This document shows positions 6,835 through 16,448 of a DNA stretch of 64,000 nt, piece by piece. The position numbers and the translations under genes were made by a program. Origin of the DNA: Candidatus Nanopelagicales bacterium (GTDB taxonomy: Bacteria > Actinomycetota > Actinomycetes > S36-B12). Each line of letters starts with the position of its first letter. Position 1 is the stretch's first letter. The notes below the pieces were generated by a model, which saw only the letters and a list, made by a program, of their open reading frames with translations, made no database searches and was not told where the DNA came from. Where the stretch lies: positions 62,001 to 126,000 of the forward strand of contig JAQTZL010000001.1 in the NCBI GenBank assembly GCA_028687755.1. The letters are read 5' to 3'.

Positions 6835-9489
6835 ATGTCTGCTGGCCGTTTGATGTTGCTTGATGGTCATTCACTGGCATACCGAGCATTCTTTGCTCTG
6901 CCTGTAGAAAACTTCTCCACGACAACTGGCCAACCAACGAATGCGGTGTATGGATTCACCTCAATGTTGGTCAACGTCATCCGTGATGAAAAGCCAACGC
7001 ATATCGCTGTGGCCTTCGACGTTTCTCGCAAGACATTTCGGTCGGAGATGTTTCCGGAATACAAGGCCAATCGGGAGTCATCTCCAGAGGCCTTTAAGAA
7101 CCAGGTGCCACTGATTGAAGAAGTGCTTACGGCACTTGGCGTGAAAATTCTTAAGGTCGACGGGTTTGAAGCAGACGACATCATCGCAACGCTGAAGAAG
7201 CAGGCCGAAACTGATCGATACGAAGTACTGATCGTCACGGGTGATCGCGATAGCTTCCAACTCGTCGACGAACACACTACAGTTTTGTATCCACGTAAAG
7301 GCATGTCGGATCTTGCGCGTATGACTCCGGACGCGGTCGTTGAAAAGTACGGACTGACGCCTACCCAGTATCCGGATTTCGCAGCATTGCGTGGAGACCC
7401 AAGTGACAACCTTCCTGGCATCCCTGGAGTCGGCGAGAAGACAGCCACCAAGTGGATTGTCGAATATGGCTCGCTTGGCAACTTGATTGATAACTGCGAC
7501 AAAGTCACCGGCAAGGTTGGCGAATCATTACGTGCCAATGTTGCCAACGTTCTCCTGAACCGCGAGCTCACGCAATTACACAGCGATGTGCCAATGGACC
7601 TACATGTTGACGATTGTGGCCTTGCGGGTTTTGATCGCGCTGTTGTTGATCAGCTTTTTGACATACTTCAATTCCGAGCTTTGCGTGATCGCATTGGTGT
7701 GCTGCAAGTTGCAGATCAAGAAACAAGCGAACCAATAATTGTCGCTGAACTTCCCGAAGTTGAAGTTATCGGTGGAATGAAGGCTGCATCGTTCTTGTCT
7801 GGGTTGCAACCGCCGGTCACAGTTGCCTTCGCAGGCAACTGGGGTCGCGGAACGGGAACGATAGATCGACTTTGCGTTCTTGATTCCAGTGGCGTCACAG
7901 GTGTACTCGAGTTCGATGATGTGAAAGCCAAGGATGCAGCCGTCGCATGGTTGTCTGATTCGAAGATTGCCAAGATTGGTCACGACATCAAGGGCCCCAC
8001 GCTGGCGCTTTTAGAACTTGGTGGATCCTTAGGCGGCGTCGAGATTGATACTGCATTGGCTGCGTATCTGGCGTCCCCTGGTCAACGTTCGTATGCACTC
8101 GAGGCAGTTGTTAATAAGTTCCTTGGTCGTGAACTGTTAGCAAGTGCATCTGGTGAGCAGATGTTGTTCGACACTGAGGTAGACCATTCGTCACTTGTTG
8201 ACCAAGTTTTCGCGATAAAGCAGCTGGCAGAACTCTTGAGTGAAAGGCTCGAGAGCAATGAGGAGAAATCCCTGCTCGCCGATCTGGAAATTCCCGTAAC
8301 GGAGTTGCTGGCGCAGCTTGAATTTGTTGGCATTGCGGTTGATGGTGAATTACTCGACACATTGTCACGCGAGTTTGCTGAAGACATGCGTCTCAGCGAA
8401 GAAATGGCACATCAACTCGTGGGTCGCCCATTCAATCTAGGTTCACCAAAGCAATTACAGGAGATTCTTTTCGTAGAAAAGAATCTCCCGAAAACTAAAA
8501 AAATCAAGACGGGCTACACAACGGATGCTGAAGCACTTCAAGGCTTATTTGCGCAGACTCGTGATCCGCTACTTGAAGCAATTTTGGAATGGCGGGAACG
8601 TTCAAAGCTGCGTCAAACTGTTGAAGGTTTGATTCCGCTGGCTGACAAGGCCGGGCGTATTCATACGACTTTCCATCAAACCGTCGCCGCGACTGGTCGG
8701 CTTTCGTCCTCGGATCCAAATCTGCAAAATATCCCGATCCGAACAGAGGCCGGTCGCCGTATTCGAGGCACGTTCGTCGTTGGAGAAGGTTTCACTTCGC
8801 TGATGACTGCGGACTACAGTCAAATTGAAATGCGGATCATGGCCCACGCTTCTGCTGATGCTGGACTTATCGCAGCGTTTAATGCCGGCGAGGATCTGCA
8901 CACCACAGTCGCGTCCCAAGTTTTTGGCGTCAAGCCCGGCGAAGTTGACGCGGAAATGCGACGCAAGATCAAGGCCATGTCTTATGGATTGGCGTACGGC
9001 CTGTCTGCTTACGGGTTGGGTCAGCAATTAGATATCGGGCCAGCAGAAGCTCAGCGCTTGATGGACACGTATTTTTCCCGATTCGGGGGAGTGCGGGACT
9101 ATTTGGCCGCTGTCGTCGAAGAGGCGCGGCTGCGCGGCTACACGGAAACTCTGCTTGGTCGTCGCAGGTATCTCCCTGATCTGACCTCGGATAACAGGCA
9201 ACGCCGGGAAATGGCCGAACGCATGGCCCTCAATGCGCCAATTCAGGGCACAGCCGCCGACATCATGAAGGTGGCCATGCTGAATGTGGCTCGTGAGCTC
9301 AAAGCGTCCACGCTCAAGAGCCGAATGTTGCTGCAGGTCCACGATGAATTGGTCCTAGAAATCCACGGTGACGAGGCAGGCGAGGTTGAGGCGCTGGTTC
9401 GCGAGGCGATGGCTGGGGCCGCAGACCTCAAAGTGCCGCTGGATGTCTCCGTGGGCGTTGGGCACTCGTGGGAGAGCGCCGCGCACTGA
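6835..9489 (+). CDS. polA: DNA polymerase I
   Basis: An 884-residue family A polymerase for repair and Okazaki fragment processing. The N-terminal 5'-3' exonuclease (about 1-300) begins LLDGHSLAYRAFFAL and contains VTGDRDSFQLV and GIPGVGEKTA. The middle 3'-5' exonuclease-like region (about 315-480) lacks the DxE pair needed for proofreading, as in other actinobacterial enzymes. The polymerase domain has motif A TADYSQIEMR (about 658-667), motif B RRKIKAMSYGLAYG (about 705-718) and motif C QVHDELVLE (about 835-843). Motif B has Tyr where E. coli has Phe762, a change known to reduce discrimination against dideoxynucleotides. The start is ATG 6835, probably leaderless. Confidence 0.97.
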   Translation: MSAGRLMLLDGHSLAYRAFFALPVENFSTTTGQPTNAVYGFTSMLVNVIRDEKPTHIAVAFDVSRKTFRSEMFPEYKANRESSPEAFKNQVPLIEEVLTALGVKILKVDGFEADDIIATLKKQAETDRYEVLIVTGDRDSFQLVDEHTTVLYPRKGMSDLARMTPDAVVEKYGLTPTQYPDFAALRGDPSDNLPGIPGVGEKTATKWIVEYGSLGNLIDNCDKVTGKVGESLRANVANVLLNRELTQLHSDVPMDLHVDDCGLAGFDRAVVDQLFDILQFRALRDRIGVLQVADQETSEPIIVAELPEVEVIGGMKAASFLSGLQPPVTVAFAGNWGRGTGTIDRLCVLDSSGVTGVLEFDDVKAKDAAVAWLSDSKIAKIGHDIKGPTLALLELGGSLGGVEIDTALAAYLASPGQRSYALEAVVNKFLGRELLASASGEQMLFDTEVDHSSLVDQVFAIKQLAELLSERLESNEEKSLLADLEIPVTELLAQLEFVGIAVDGELLDTLSREFAEDMRLSEEMAHQLVGRPFNLGSPKQLQEILFVEKNLPKTKKIKTGYTTDAEALQGLFAQTRDPLLEAILEWRERSKLRQTVEGLIPLADKAGRIHTTFHQTVAATGRLSSSDPNLQNIPIRTEAGRRIRGTFVVGEGFTSLMTADYSQIEMRIMAHASADAGLIAAFNAGEDLHTTVASQVFGVKPGEVDAEMRRKIKAMSYGLAYGLSAYGLGQQLDIGPAEAQRLMDTYFSRFGGVRDYLAAVVEEARLRGYTETLLGRRRYLPDLTSDNRQRREMAERMALNAPIQGTAADIMKVAMLNVARELKASTLKSRMLLQVHDELVLEIHGDEAGEVEALVREAMAGAADLKVPLDVSVGVGHSWESAAH

Positions 9490-9564
9490 TTCCGGACGCG
9501 CCCGTATGGGGGATTTCCCCTTGCCGTACCCTTTGGGGGCTACACAACCGTGTGGTGAACCCTC

Positions 9565-9570
9565 TACTAA
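9565..9570 (+). promoter_or_regulatory. Candidate -10 element of rpsA
   Basis: TACTAA in the 100-base gap before rpsA would place the transcription start near 9577, giving a leader of about 13 bases to ATG 9590, or 25 to the in-frame ATG 9602. No good Shine-Dalgarno site is present before either start. Weak evidence. Confidence 0.3.
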
Positions 9571-9589
9571 TCATCGGACCTAACTATTC

Positions 9590-11044
9590 ATGACCGTTTC
9601 TATGAACGCACCAGCCCAGGTAGCCATCAACGACATTGGCTCGGCTGAAGACTTCCTCGCAGCTATCGACGCAACCATCAAGTCATTTGAAGATGGCGAC
9701 ATCGTCGAAGGCACCATCGTCAAGGTTGATCGCGACGAGGTTCTCCTCGACATCGGTTACAAGACCGAAGGCGTGATCCCTTCCCGTGAACTTTCCATCA
9801 AGCATGACGTTGACCCAAATGAAGTAGTTCATGTTGGCGACATCGTTGAAGCTTTGGTGTTGACCAAGGAAGATAAAGAGGGTCGTTTGATCCTCTCGAA
9901 GAAGCGTGCGCAATACGAACGTGCATGGGGCACCATCGAGAAGGTCAAAGAAGAAGACGGCATGGTCGAAGGCCAGGTCATCGAAGTTGTCAAGGGTGGT
10001 CTCATCATTGACATCGGTCTTCGTGGCTTCCTTCCAGCTTCCCTTGTTGAAATGCGTCGCGTACGCGACCTTCAGCCATACGTTGGCAAGGTTCTCGAAG
10101 CCAAGATCATCGAACTCGACAAGAACCGCAACAACGTTGTGCTTTCCCGTCGCGCTTACCTCGAGCAGACGCAGAGCGCAGTTCGTCAAGGCTTCTTGAC
10201 CGAACTCGTCAAGGGTCAGATCCGTTCCGGCGTGGTCTCATCGATCGTTAACTTCGGTGCATTCGTTGATCTCGGCGGCGTTGACGGGCTCGTCCACGTT
10301 TCAGAACTTTCATGGAAGCACATTGACCACCCATCAGAGGTTGTCGAAGTTGGCCAGGAAGTTACTGTCGAAGTTCTTGATGTCGACATGGACCGCGAGC
10401 GCGTATCCTTGTCGCTCAAGGCAACCCAAGAAGATCCATGGCAGCACTTTGCTCGCACACATGCGATCAGCCAGGTTGTTCCAGGCAAGGTCACCAAGCT
10501 TGTTCCGTTCGGTGCATTCGTGCGTGTCGAAGAAGGCATCGAAGGCCTTGTTCACATCTCAGAACTCGCAGAGCGTCACATTGAGTTGCCAGAGCAGATC
10601 GTTCAGGTCAACGACGACATCTTCGTCAAGGTCATCGACATTGACCTCGAGCGTCGTCGTATTTCGTTGTCACTCAAGCAAGCAAATGACAACAGCGATG
10701 CACAGGCAGTGGAAGAGTTCGATCCATACCTTTACGGCATGGCTCCAGCCTTCGACCAAGCTGGCAACTACGTCGGCCCAGAGGGCTTCGATCCAGAGAC
10801 CGGCGAATGGAAGGCCGGCTTCGAAGATCAGCGCACCGCATGGGAGCGCGAATACGCAGAAGCTCATGCTCGTTGGGAAGCCCACCGCAAGCAGGTTGGT
10901 GAAGCACAGGCTGCTGATCAGGCTGCTGCCCTTGAATCAGGCGAGAACGTTTCGGCGTACTCAAGTGAATCAGGCGAAGCTGAAGGCTCACTTGCTACTG
11001 ATGAAGCCCTTCAGGCTCTTCGTGACAAGTTGGCTGGCGAGTAA
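9590..11044 (+). CDS. rpsA: 30S ribosomal protein S1
   Basis: A 484-residue protein with four S1/OB-fold RNA-binding repeats, each beginning near a GxVxxxxxxGxFVxxG pattern: about residues 35-105, 120-190, 208-278 and 292-365. Examples are GVVSSIVNFGAFVDLGGVDG and GKVTKLVPFGAFVRVEEGIEG. The third and fourth repeats carry HVSELSWKH and HISELAERH. A C-terminal acidic tail includes YVGPEGFDPETGEW, which is typical of actinobacterial S1. It helps the ribosome load structured mRNAs. Four repeats rather than the six of E. coli are normal in this phylum. The start may be ATG 9590 or ATG 9602. A strong terminator follows, so it is transcribed alone. Confidence 0.96.
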   Translation: MTVSMNAPAQVAINDIGSAEDFLAAIDATIKSFEDGDIVEGTIVKVDRDEVLLDIGYKTEGVIPSRELSIKHDVDPNEVVHVGDIVEALVLTKEDKEGRLILSKKRAQYERAWGTIEKVKEEDGMVEGQVIEVVKGGLIIDIGLRGFLPASLVEMRRVRDLQPYVGKVLEAKIIELDKNRNNVVLSRRAYLEQTQSAVRQGFLTELVKGQIRSGVVSSIVNFGAFVDLGGVDGLVHVSELSWKHIDHPSEVVEVGQEVTVEVLDVDMDRERVSLSLKATQEDPWQHFARTHAISQVVPGKVTKLVPFGAFVRVEEGIEGLVHISELAERHIELPEQIVQVNDDIFVKVIDIDLERRRISLSLKQANDNSDAQAVEEFDPYLYGMAPAFDQAGNYVGPEGFDPETGEWKAGFEDQRTAWEREYAEAHARWEAHRKQVGEAQAADQAAALESGENVSAYSSESGEAEGSLATDEALQALRDKLAGE

Positions 11045-11061
11045 TTCGAACAGCGTTTTTA

Positions 11062-11100
11062 AGAAGAGGGGCGGCGTTTGCTGCCCCTCTTCTGCTTTTC
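11062..11100 (+). terminator. Intrinsic terminator of rpsA
   Basis: AGAAGAGGGGC (11062-11072) pairs with GCCCCTCTTCT (11083-11093) as a perfect 11-base stem with a 10-base loop, followed by GCTTTTC. It begins 18 bases after the rpsA stop. The next promoter, for coaE, lies only about five bases downstream. Confidence 0.85.
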
Positions 11101-11105
11101 CAAGA

Positions 11106-11111
11106 TAGGTT
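11106..11111 (+). promoter_or_regulatory. -10 element for leaderless coaE
   Basis: TAGGTT is followed by six bases (TAACCG) and the GTG start at 11118. It starts immediately after the T-tract of the rpsA terminator, so coaE transcription is reset rather than read through. Confidence 0.5.
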
Positions 11112-11117
11112 TAACCG

Positions 11118-11708
11118 GTGTTACGCGTAGGCCTCACAGGGGGCATTGGCTCAGGGAAATCAACCGTTGCGGCAATGTTCAAGGAGCATGGCGCGCACAT
11201 TATTGATGCAGATCAAATCTCTCGAGACATCGTTGAGCCTGGCGCTCCAGCGATTGACGATCTCGTTGCCGCTTTTGGTCCATCTGTGAAGGCGGCTGAT
11301 GGTTCTTTGGTTCGCCCTGAACTGGCTCGCATTGCGTTTCAGACTCCCGAACTGACCAAGCAAATGAACGACATCATGTTTCCCAGGATTATCGAAGAAA
11401 CCAACAACCGTTTTGCAGCAGCAGAGGCAAACGGTGTGCGGTTGGTGATCTATGACGTGCCCTTGCTGACAGAGCTTGGTACCGGGCTCGTGGAGATGGC
11501 CATCGTTGTTGATGTTCCTGTTGAAACGCAGGTCATCAGGGCAGTTGCTCGGGGTTTACCCGAGGACGATGTGCGTCGTCGTATTGCGGTGCAGCAAAGC
11601 CGTGAGGATCGTTTAGAACTGGCGGATTTCGTCATTGATAACTCAGGTGATCTAGGCGCAACCCAGGAGCAAGTCGACCAAATCTGGTCCTCGCTCATGC
11701 CTAGTTAA
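11118..11708 (+). CDS. coaE: Dephospho-CoA kinase
   Basis: A 196-residue P-loop kinase for the last step of coenzyme A synthesis, ATP-dependent phosphorylation of dephospho-CoA. The P-loop GLTGGIGSGKS is at residues 5-15, followed by the substrate-site segment IIDADQISRDIV. DVPLL and the R-x6-D/QQSREDRLELAD lid region follow. The length matches the single-domain form; the C-terminal UPF0157 extension found in some mycobacteria is absent. It lies between rpsA and uvrB, a typical actinobacterial order. The start GTG 11118 has no Shine-Dalgarno site and fits a leaderless message. Confidence 0.94.
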   Translation: MLRVGLTGGIGSGKSTVAAMFKEHGAHIIDADQISRDIVEPGAPAIDDLVAAFGPSVKAADGSLVRPELARIAFQTPELTKQMNDIMFPRIIEETNNRFAAAEANGVRLVIYDVPLLTELGTGLVEMAIVVDVPVETQVIRAVARGLPEDDVRRRIAVQQSREDRLELADFVIDNSGDLGATQEQVDQIWSSLMPS

Positions 11709-11727
11709 GTAACTTCCTTTCGTAACG

Positions 11728-11733
11728 TACGGT
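11728..11733 (+). promoter_or_regulatory. -10 element for leaderless uvrB
   Basis: TACGGT is followed by six bases (GGTCAC) and the ATG of uvrB at 11740. No LexA-like palindrome was recognised in the 31-base gap after coaE. Confidence 0.5.
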
Positions 11734-11739
11734 GGTCAC

Positions 11740-13797
11740 ATGACGCGCCCAATTTCTGACTTACAAAGGCGCGTAGCTCCCTTCACCGTCCGTGCTCCAT
11801 ATGAGCCTGCTGGTGACCAACCAGCGGCGATAGCTGAACTGACCCGAAGGATTTTGGCGGGGGAGAAGCACAATGTTCTCCTTGGCGCAACAGGTACAGG
11901 CAAGAGTGCGACCACTGCGTGGTTGGTCGAGAAACTTCAACGCCCAACTCTGGTGATGGCGCCCAATAAAACCTTGGCGGCCCAATTAGCCACAGAGTTT
12001 CGTGAGCTTCTTCCTGACAACGCAGTTGAATATTTTGTCTCGTATTACGACTATTACCAACCTGAGGCCTATATCCCACAGAGCGATACGTTCATCGAAA
12101 AGGATTCTTCGATCAACGAAGAAGTTGAGCGGCTTCGACATTCAGCCACGAATAGTTTGCTCACCCGACGGGACGTCATCGTTGTTGCCACGGTTTCAGC
12201 AATCTATGGCCTTGGTACACCGCAGGAATATGTCGACAGGATGGTCCGACTCCGCGTTGGCGAATCCATTGAACGCGACAAGTTGCTGCGCATGTTTGTC
12301 GATGTCCAATACACACGCAATGACATTGCCTTCACACGTGGAACCTTCCGGGTTCGAGGTGACACGGTTGAAGTGTTTCCTGTGTACGAGCAGCATCCCG
12401 TGCGCATTGAAATGTTTGGTGATGAGATCGAACGCCTCATGACCCTGCACCCTGTTACCGGAGAAATCCTGACGGACGATAAAGAAATCTATGTATTCCC
12501 AGCTTCGCACTATGTTGCAGGCCCTGAGCGCATGGAACGCGCGATTGCAGGGATTGAAGCTGAATTAGAGAGTCGCCTTGCTGAATTTGACGCACAGGGG
12601 AAATTGTTGGAAGCGCAACGCTTACGCATGCGAACGACATACGACATCGAAATGATGCGACAAGTAGGTATGTGTTCGGGCATCGAAAACTATTCCTTAC
12701 ATATTGACGGACGTGAGCCAGGTAGCCCGCCAAACTGCCTGTTGGATTACTTCCCAGAAGATTTCCTGTTAGTGATCGATGAGTCGCATGTGGCAGTTCC
12801 ACAAATCGGTGCCATGTTCGAGGGCGATGCAAGTCGTAAACGCACGCTTGTCGAGCACGGTTTCAGGTTGCCATCGGCCATGGACAATCGCCCGCTGCGT
12901 TGGGCGGAATTCGAGGAGCGGGTAGGGCAGCGGGTATATTTGTCGGCCACGCCTGGGCCTTATGAATTAGAAGCAGCGCAAGGTGACATGGTCGAGCAGG
13001 TCATCCGCCCAACGGGCTTGGTTGATCCCCAAATTATTTTGAAACCAACTGAGGGTCAAATTGATGACTTGATGGACGAGATTAAGGCACGGTCTGCTCG
13101 AGATGAGCGTGTACTTGTTACGACGTTAACCAAGCGCATGTCAGAAGATCTCACGGACTATCTCCTCGAGCACGGAATTCGAGTGCAATATTTGCATTCC
13201 GAAGTAGACACCTTGCGCCGCGTTGAACTTCTTCGTGAATTGCGTATGGGAGTTTTCGATGTGTTGATCGGCATTAACCTGCTGCGTGAAGGTCTGGATC
13301 TGCCTGAAGTTTCGCTGGTTGCAATTCTCGATGCGGATAAAGAAGGGTTCCTGCGCTCTGAACGGTCCCTCATTCAAACGATTGGGCGAGCTGCCAGAAA
13401 CGTTTCCGGACAAGTTCATATGTATGCCGACAAGATCACGCCATCTATGCGAAACGCAATAGATGAAACAACACGTAGACGCGACAAGCAAATTGCGTAT
13501 AACAAAGACCGCGGTCTTGATCCACAACCGTTACGCAAGAAAATAGCTGACATTACGGATCTTTTGGCTCGCGAAGATGCTGACACTGCGGCATTAGTTG
13601 AGCAAGTGAATTCGACCAAGGGCAAGCGCCGGATGCCAGCGCATCAAAGTGATTTGGTGCAACTCATCGATGACCTCACTGCTCAAATGCATCAGGCTGC
13701 CTTAGAGTTGCAGTTCGAATTAGCGGCCAGATTGCGCGATGAAGTTCGCGATCTGAAGAAGGAGCTACGCGGGATGCAGGAGGCTACGGGCCGATGA
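11740..13797 (+). CDS. uvrB: Excinuclease ABC subunit UvrB
   Basis: A 685-residue helicase-like damage-verification subunit of nucleotide excision repair. Walker A is [15 protein letters not shown] (about 46-60). The damage-probing beta-hairpin [12 protein letters not shown] lies at about 104-115. The DEAD-like box is [11 protein letters not shown]. Helicase motifs V and VI appear as [12 protein letters not shown] and [13 protein letters not shown] domain for UvrC contact is at the C-terminus (about 640-675, [26 protein letters not shown]). The stop overlaps the ATG of terC by four bases, so terC is translationally coupled. Length and motifs are complete. Confidence 0.97.
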   Translation: MTRPISDLQRRVAPFTVRAPYEPAGDQPAAIAELTRRILAGEKHNVLLGATGTGKSATTAWLVEKLQRPTLVMAPNKTLAAQLATEFRELLPDNAVEYFVSYYDYYQPEAYIPQSDTFIEKDSSINEEVERLRHSATNSLLTRRDVIVVATVSAIYGLGTPQEYVDRMVRLRVGESIERDKLLRMFVDVQYTRNDIAFTRGTFRVRGDTVEVFPVYEQHPVRIEMFGDEIERLMTLHPVTGEILTDDKEIYVFPASHYVAGPERMERAIAGIEAELESRLAEFDAQGKLLEAQRLRMRTTYDIEMMRQVGMCSGIENYSLHIDGREPGSPPNCLLDYFPEDFLLVIDESHVAVPQIGAMFEGDASRKRTLVEHGFRLPSAMDNRPLRWAEFEERVGQRVYLSATPGPYELEAAQGDMVEQVIRPTGLVDPQIILKPTEGQIDDLMDEIKARSARDERVLVTTLTKRMSEDLTDYLLEHGIRVQYLHSEVDTLRRVELLRELRMGVFDVLIGINLLREGLDLPEVSLVAILDADKEGFLRSERSLIQTIGRAARNVSGQVHMYADKITPSMRNAIDETTRRRDKQIAYNKDRGLDPQPLRKKIADITDLLAREDADTAALVEQVNSTKGKRRMPAHQSDLVQLIDDLTAQMHQAALELQFELAARLRDEVRDLKKELRGMQEATGR

Positions 13798-14759
13798 ACG
13801 TCCCAACGTGGTTATGGCTGGCAACTCTGGCTGGATTTTTAGCGATTATCTGTGTTGATCTCTTCGTGGTGGATAGTCGCCCACACACGTTCAGCACTAA
13901 AGAAGCAGGCGTTTGGGTAGGCGTGTACATGGCCTTGGCCGCTCTCTTCGCTGTGTTTTTGAGCGTCTATTTCGGTTTGACCTATGGCGGGCAATTCGTC
14001 GCTGGGTACCTCACTGAATATTCACTAAGTGTGGATAACCTCTTTGTCTTCCTTGTGTTGATGACTTCATTTGCAGTACCTGCAGTCTTACAACACCGGG
14101 TTCTCTTGGTGGGTGTAGTCATTGCACTTATTCTGCGTGGAATATTGATTGTCCTGGGTGCGGAACTCATTTCTCGTTTTGCTTCCATTTTTTATCTTTT
14201 CGGCGCCTTCCTTCTTTTCACAGCTTGGAAGGTGTGGAAATCTGACGATGAGGAGCCAGACCCCGCTGGGAATGCATTCGTAAAATTCGTAACGAAGCGA
14301 TACGCAGTCTCACCCGATTACGACGGAACCAAATTACGAACAGTGGTCGCTGGCAAAAGGATGCTCACTCCGCTAGCCCTTGTAATGCTGGCAATCGGAA
14401 CTACAGACGTTCTTTTTGCGCTCGACAGCATTCCAGCTGTATTCGGCGTGACGCACGAGGCTTTTATTGTGTTTACGGCTAACGCATTTGCTCTCATGGG
14501 TCTACGTCAGTTGTATTTCTTGCTCCAAGGACTCATGGAACGACTCACATACTTGAACTATGGATTAGCCATCATTCTTGGATTCATCGGTGTGAAATTG
14601 ATTCTCGAAGCCATTCACGAAACAACATCTCTTCAAGTACCACTGATACCTGTGTGGTTGTCCCTTGTGGTGATCATAGGAGTGCTCTGTGTCACTACCG
14701 TTCTCAGTTTACGAACAAGTGATGCCTCTCATGGCATTGCGGAAAGCGATGCATCGTGA
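13794..14759 (+). CDS. TerC family integral membrane protein, copy 1
   Basis: A 321-residue membrane protein with about eight to nine helices. Family hallmarks are the first-half [11 protein letters not shown] and the second-half [12 protein letters not shown], each with the intramembrane acidic residue (Asp) expected in a metal path. TerC proteins were named for tellurium resistance, and relatives such as Alx and MeeF/MeeY export manganese or other metals during metalation of exported proteins. A Mn or divalent cation role is an inference. It begins in the uvrB stop (ATGA) and ends overlapping a second terC gene, forming an uvrB-terC-terC operon. Confidence 0.9.
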   Translation: MNVPTWLWLATLAGFLAIICVDLFVVDSRPHTFSTKEAGVWVGVYMALAALFAVFLSVYFGLTYGGQFVAGYLTEYSLSVDNLFVFLVLMTSFAVPAVLQHRVLLVGVVIALILRGILIVLGAELISRFASIFYLFGAFLLFTAWKVWKSDDEEPDPAGNAFVKFVTKRYAVSPDYDGTKLRTVVAGKRMLTPLALVMLAIGTTDVLFALDSIPAVFGVTHEAFIVFTANAFALMGLRQLYFLLQGLMERLTYLNYGLAIILGFIGVKLILEAIHETTSLQVPLIPVWLSLVVIIGVLCVTTVLSLRTSDASHGIAESDAS

Positions 14760-15742
14760 GTGTTTCTTTAGGGCTTTGGTTCATAACGATCGGCGGGCTA
14801 CTACTGCTGGTGGTTTTGGATTTTGTTGCGGTGAGTCGCAAACCTCACGAAGTGCAATTCAAAGAAGCCGTGTGGTGGTCGATTTTTTATATCGGTATTG
14901 CGATCGCGTTTGGCGTCGCGCTATTTGTCTGGCAAGGGCCTGATTTTGGCACACAATTCTTTACGGCCTACTTGGTTGAGAAGTCGCTCAGTGTAGACAA
15001 TCTGTTTGTATTTCTCATTATTCTGACGCAGTTTGCGGTTCCTTATGCGTTGCACCAACGAGTTCTCTTGGTTGGTGTCGTGCTGGCACTGTTCTTCCGC
15101 GCAATCTTTATTGCCGTTGGTGCAGCAGCTTTAGCAACATTTGCATTCACATTCGTGATTTTCGGTGCAATCTTGATCTGGACAGGCATTCAACTCGCCA
15201 GACACCGGAACGAAGATCCAGACCCGATGGATAGCGGCATCGCTCGATTTATTCAACGCCGGATACCTTCAACGCCTACGTATGACGGCAAAAAACTCTT
15301 TACTCATATTGATGGAAAGAAGCTAGCCACACCGCTGTTGACAGTCATGTTATTGATTGGTGTAACAGACGTGCTGTTTGCGTTGGATTCGATCCCGGCA
15401 ACTTTTGGTGTAACTCAAGAAGCTTTCCTGGTGTTCACCGCAAATGCGTTTGCGCTCCTAGGATTGCGGGCCCTGTACTTCTTATTGAAGGGCCTACTCG
15501 ACAAGCTCATCTACTTGTCCACGGGTTTGGCAGTCATCTTGGTATTTATCGGGATAAAACTCGTACTGACATATTTGCATGAAACTTGGCCATCGATTCC
15601 CAAGATTCCTACTGCTTGGTCCCTAATCGTCATTGCCGTAATTCTGGTTGTCGTTACCTTGGCTTCACTCATCAAGGTGCGCAAAGATCCGTCTGCTGTC
15701 GCACACGCTGGTCGTTTATTGGAGCATGACGAAGAGAACTAA
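14756..15742 (+). CDS. TerC family integral membrane protein, copy 2
   Basis: A 328-residue paralogue of the preceding gene with the same layout: [11 protein letters not shown] in the first half and ALDSIPATFGVT in the second, with about eight to nine hydrophobic segments. The GTG start at 14756 overlaps the previous stop (GTGA). The C-terminus (about 310-328) is short, charged and cytoplasmic. Divergence between the copies is clear outside the motif blocks, so the duplication is not recent. They could form a heteromer or handle different metals. The gene ends three bases from the convergent MBL hydrolase stop. Confidence 0.9.
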   Translation: MSVSLGLWFITIGGLLLLVVLDFVAVSRKPHEVQFKEAVWWSIFYIGIAIAFGVALFVWQGPDFGTQFFTAYLVEKSLSVDNLFVFLIILTQFAVPYALHQRVLLVGVVLALFFRAIFIAVGAAALATFAFTFVIFGAILIWTGIQLARHRNEDPDPMDSGIARFIQRRIPSTPTYDGKKLFTHIDGKKLATPLLTVMLLIGVTDVLFALDSIPATFGVTQEAFLVFTANAFALLGLRALYFLLKGLLDKLIYLSTGLAVILVFIGIKLVLTYLHETWPSIPKIPTAWSLIVIAVILVVVTLASLIKVRKDPSAVAHAGRLLEHDEEN

Positions 15743-15745
15743 TCT

Positions 15746-16396
15746 CTACCAACCACGGGCTCTCCACTCGGCAATATGCGGACGCTGTTCGCCTAGGGTT
15801 GTGTCTTCACCATGGCCGGGGTAGACCCAAGTCTCGTCGCTCAATGCGCCGAAGATTTTGGATTCAACGCCATCTAACAAGGTCATGAAGGCAGCAGGGT
15901 CGCCCCATGTATTCCCGACGCCGCCCGGGAAGAGGCAATCTCCAGTGAACACATGCGCGGTTCCCTCTGGATCGTCATACACGAATGCGACTGAGCCGTC
16001 TGTGTGCCCGACAAGGTGAATCACTCGAAGTTGAACCTTTCCGATCGTGAGTTCACATCCCTCTTCGAGGTAGATATCGGTTGCCACAGGGATCCCTGGA
16101 GCATCGATGGGATGAGCCATGGTGCGTGCGCCGGTGGCTCGCACAACGTCGGCCAAACTGCCCCAATGATCTTGATGCTGGTGTGTGGTGATGACGGTTT
16201 GCAGCGTCTCTCCGGTCAGGGTTAAAAGCCGATCTGTCTCGGCCGCAGCATCTATCAGCGCTTGTTCGCCGGTTTCTCGGCAGCGTAGAAGATATGAATT
16301 GTTGTTGTAGTCGCCAACCGCGAGTTTGCTGATGATGAGATGGGGGAGTCCACGAACATCACCCGGGCCACCTACGCGTACCTTGCCGGTATACAT
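15746..16396 (-). CDS. MBL-fold hydrolase, glyoxalase II-like
   Basis: A 216-residue zinc metallo-beta-lactamase-fold enzyme. The metal motif THQHQDHWGS (HxHxDH) is present, followed by HLVGHTDGS, a FTGDCLF Asp ligand, and YPGHGEDTTLG near the C-terminus. This set fits glyoxalase II-like thioester hydrolases. The start ATG 16396 has GGAG five to six bases upstream; a longer TTG start at 16414 would lie upstream of that site and is less likely. The gene is divergent from uvrA, the same neighbourhood as Rv1637c in M. tuberculosis (from memory). The substrate is unknown. Confidence 0.85.
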   Translation of the reverse strand: MYTGKVRVGGPGDVRGLPHLIISKLAVGDYNNNSYLLRCRETGEQALIDAAAETDRLLTLTGETLQTVITTHQHQDHWGSLADVVRATGARTMAHPIDAPGIPVATDIYLEEGCELTIGKVQLRVIHLVGHTDGSVAFVYDDPEGTAHVFTGDCLFPGGVGNTWGDPAAFMTLLDGVESKIFGALSDETWVYPGHGEDTTLGEQRPHIAEWRARGW

Positions 16397-16448
16397 TCGA
16401 CTCCGTTCCTTCAATTAGCCGCTGGGCCAAACCCTGAGATGAGGCATC

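Noticed and set aside
10257-11108. A 283-residue frame overlapping rpsA and its terminator
   Set aside because: It is Ser/Arg-rich, out of frame with the clear S1 repeats, and extends through the terminator hairpin.
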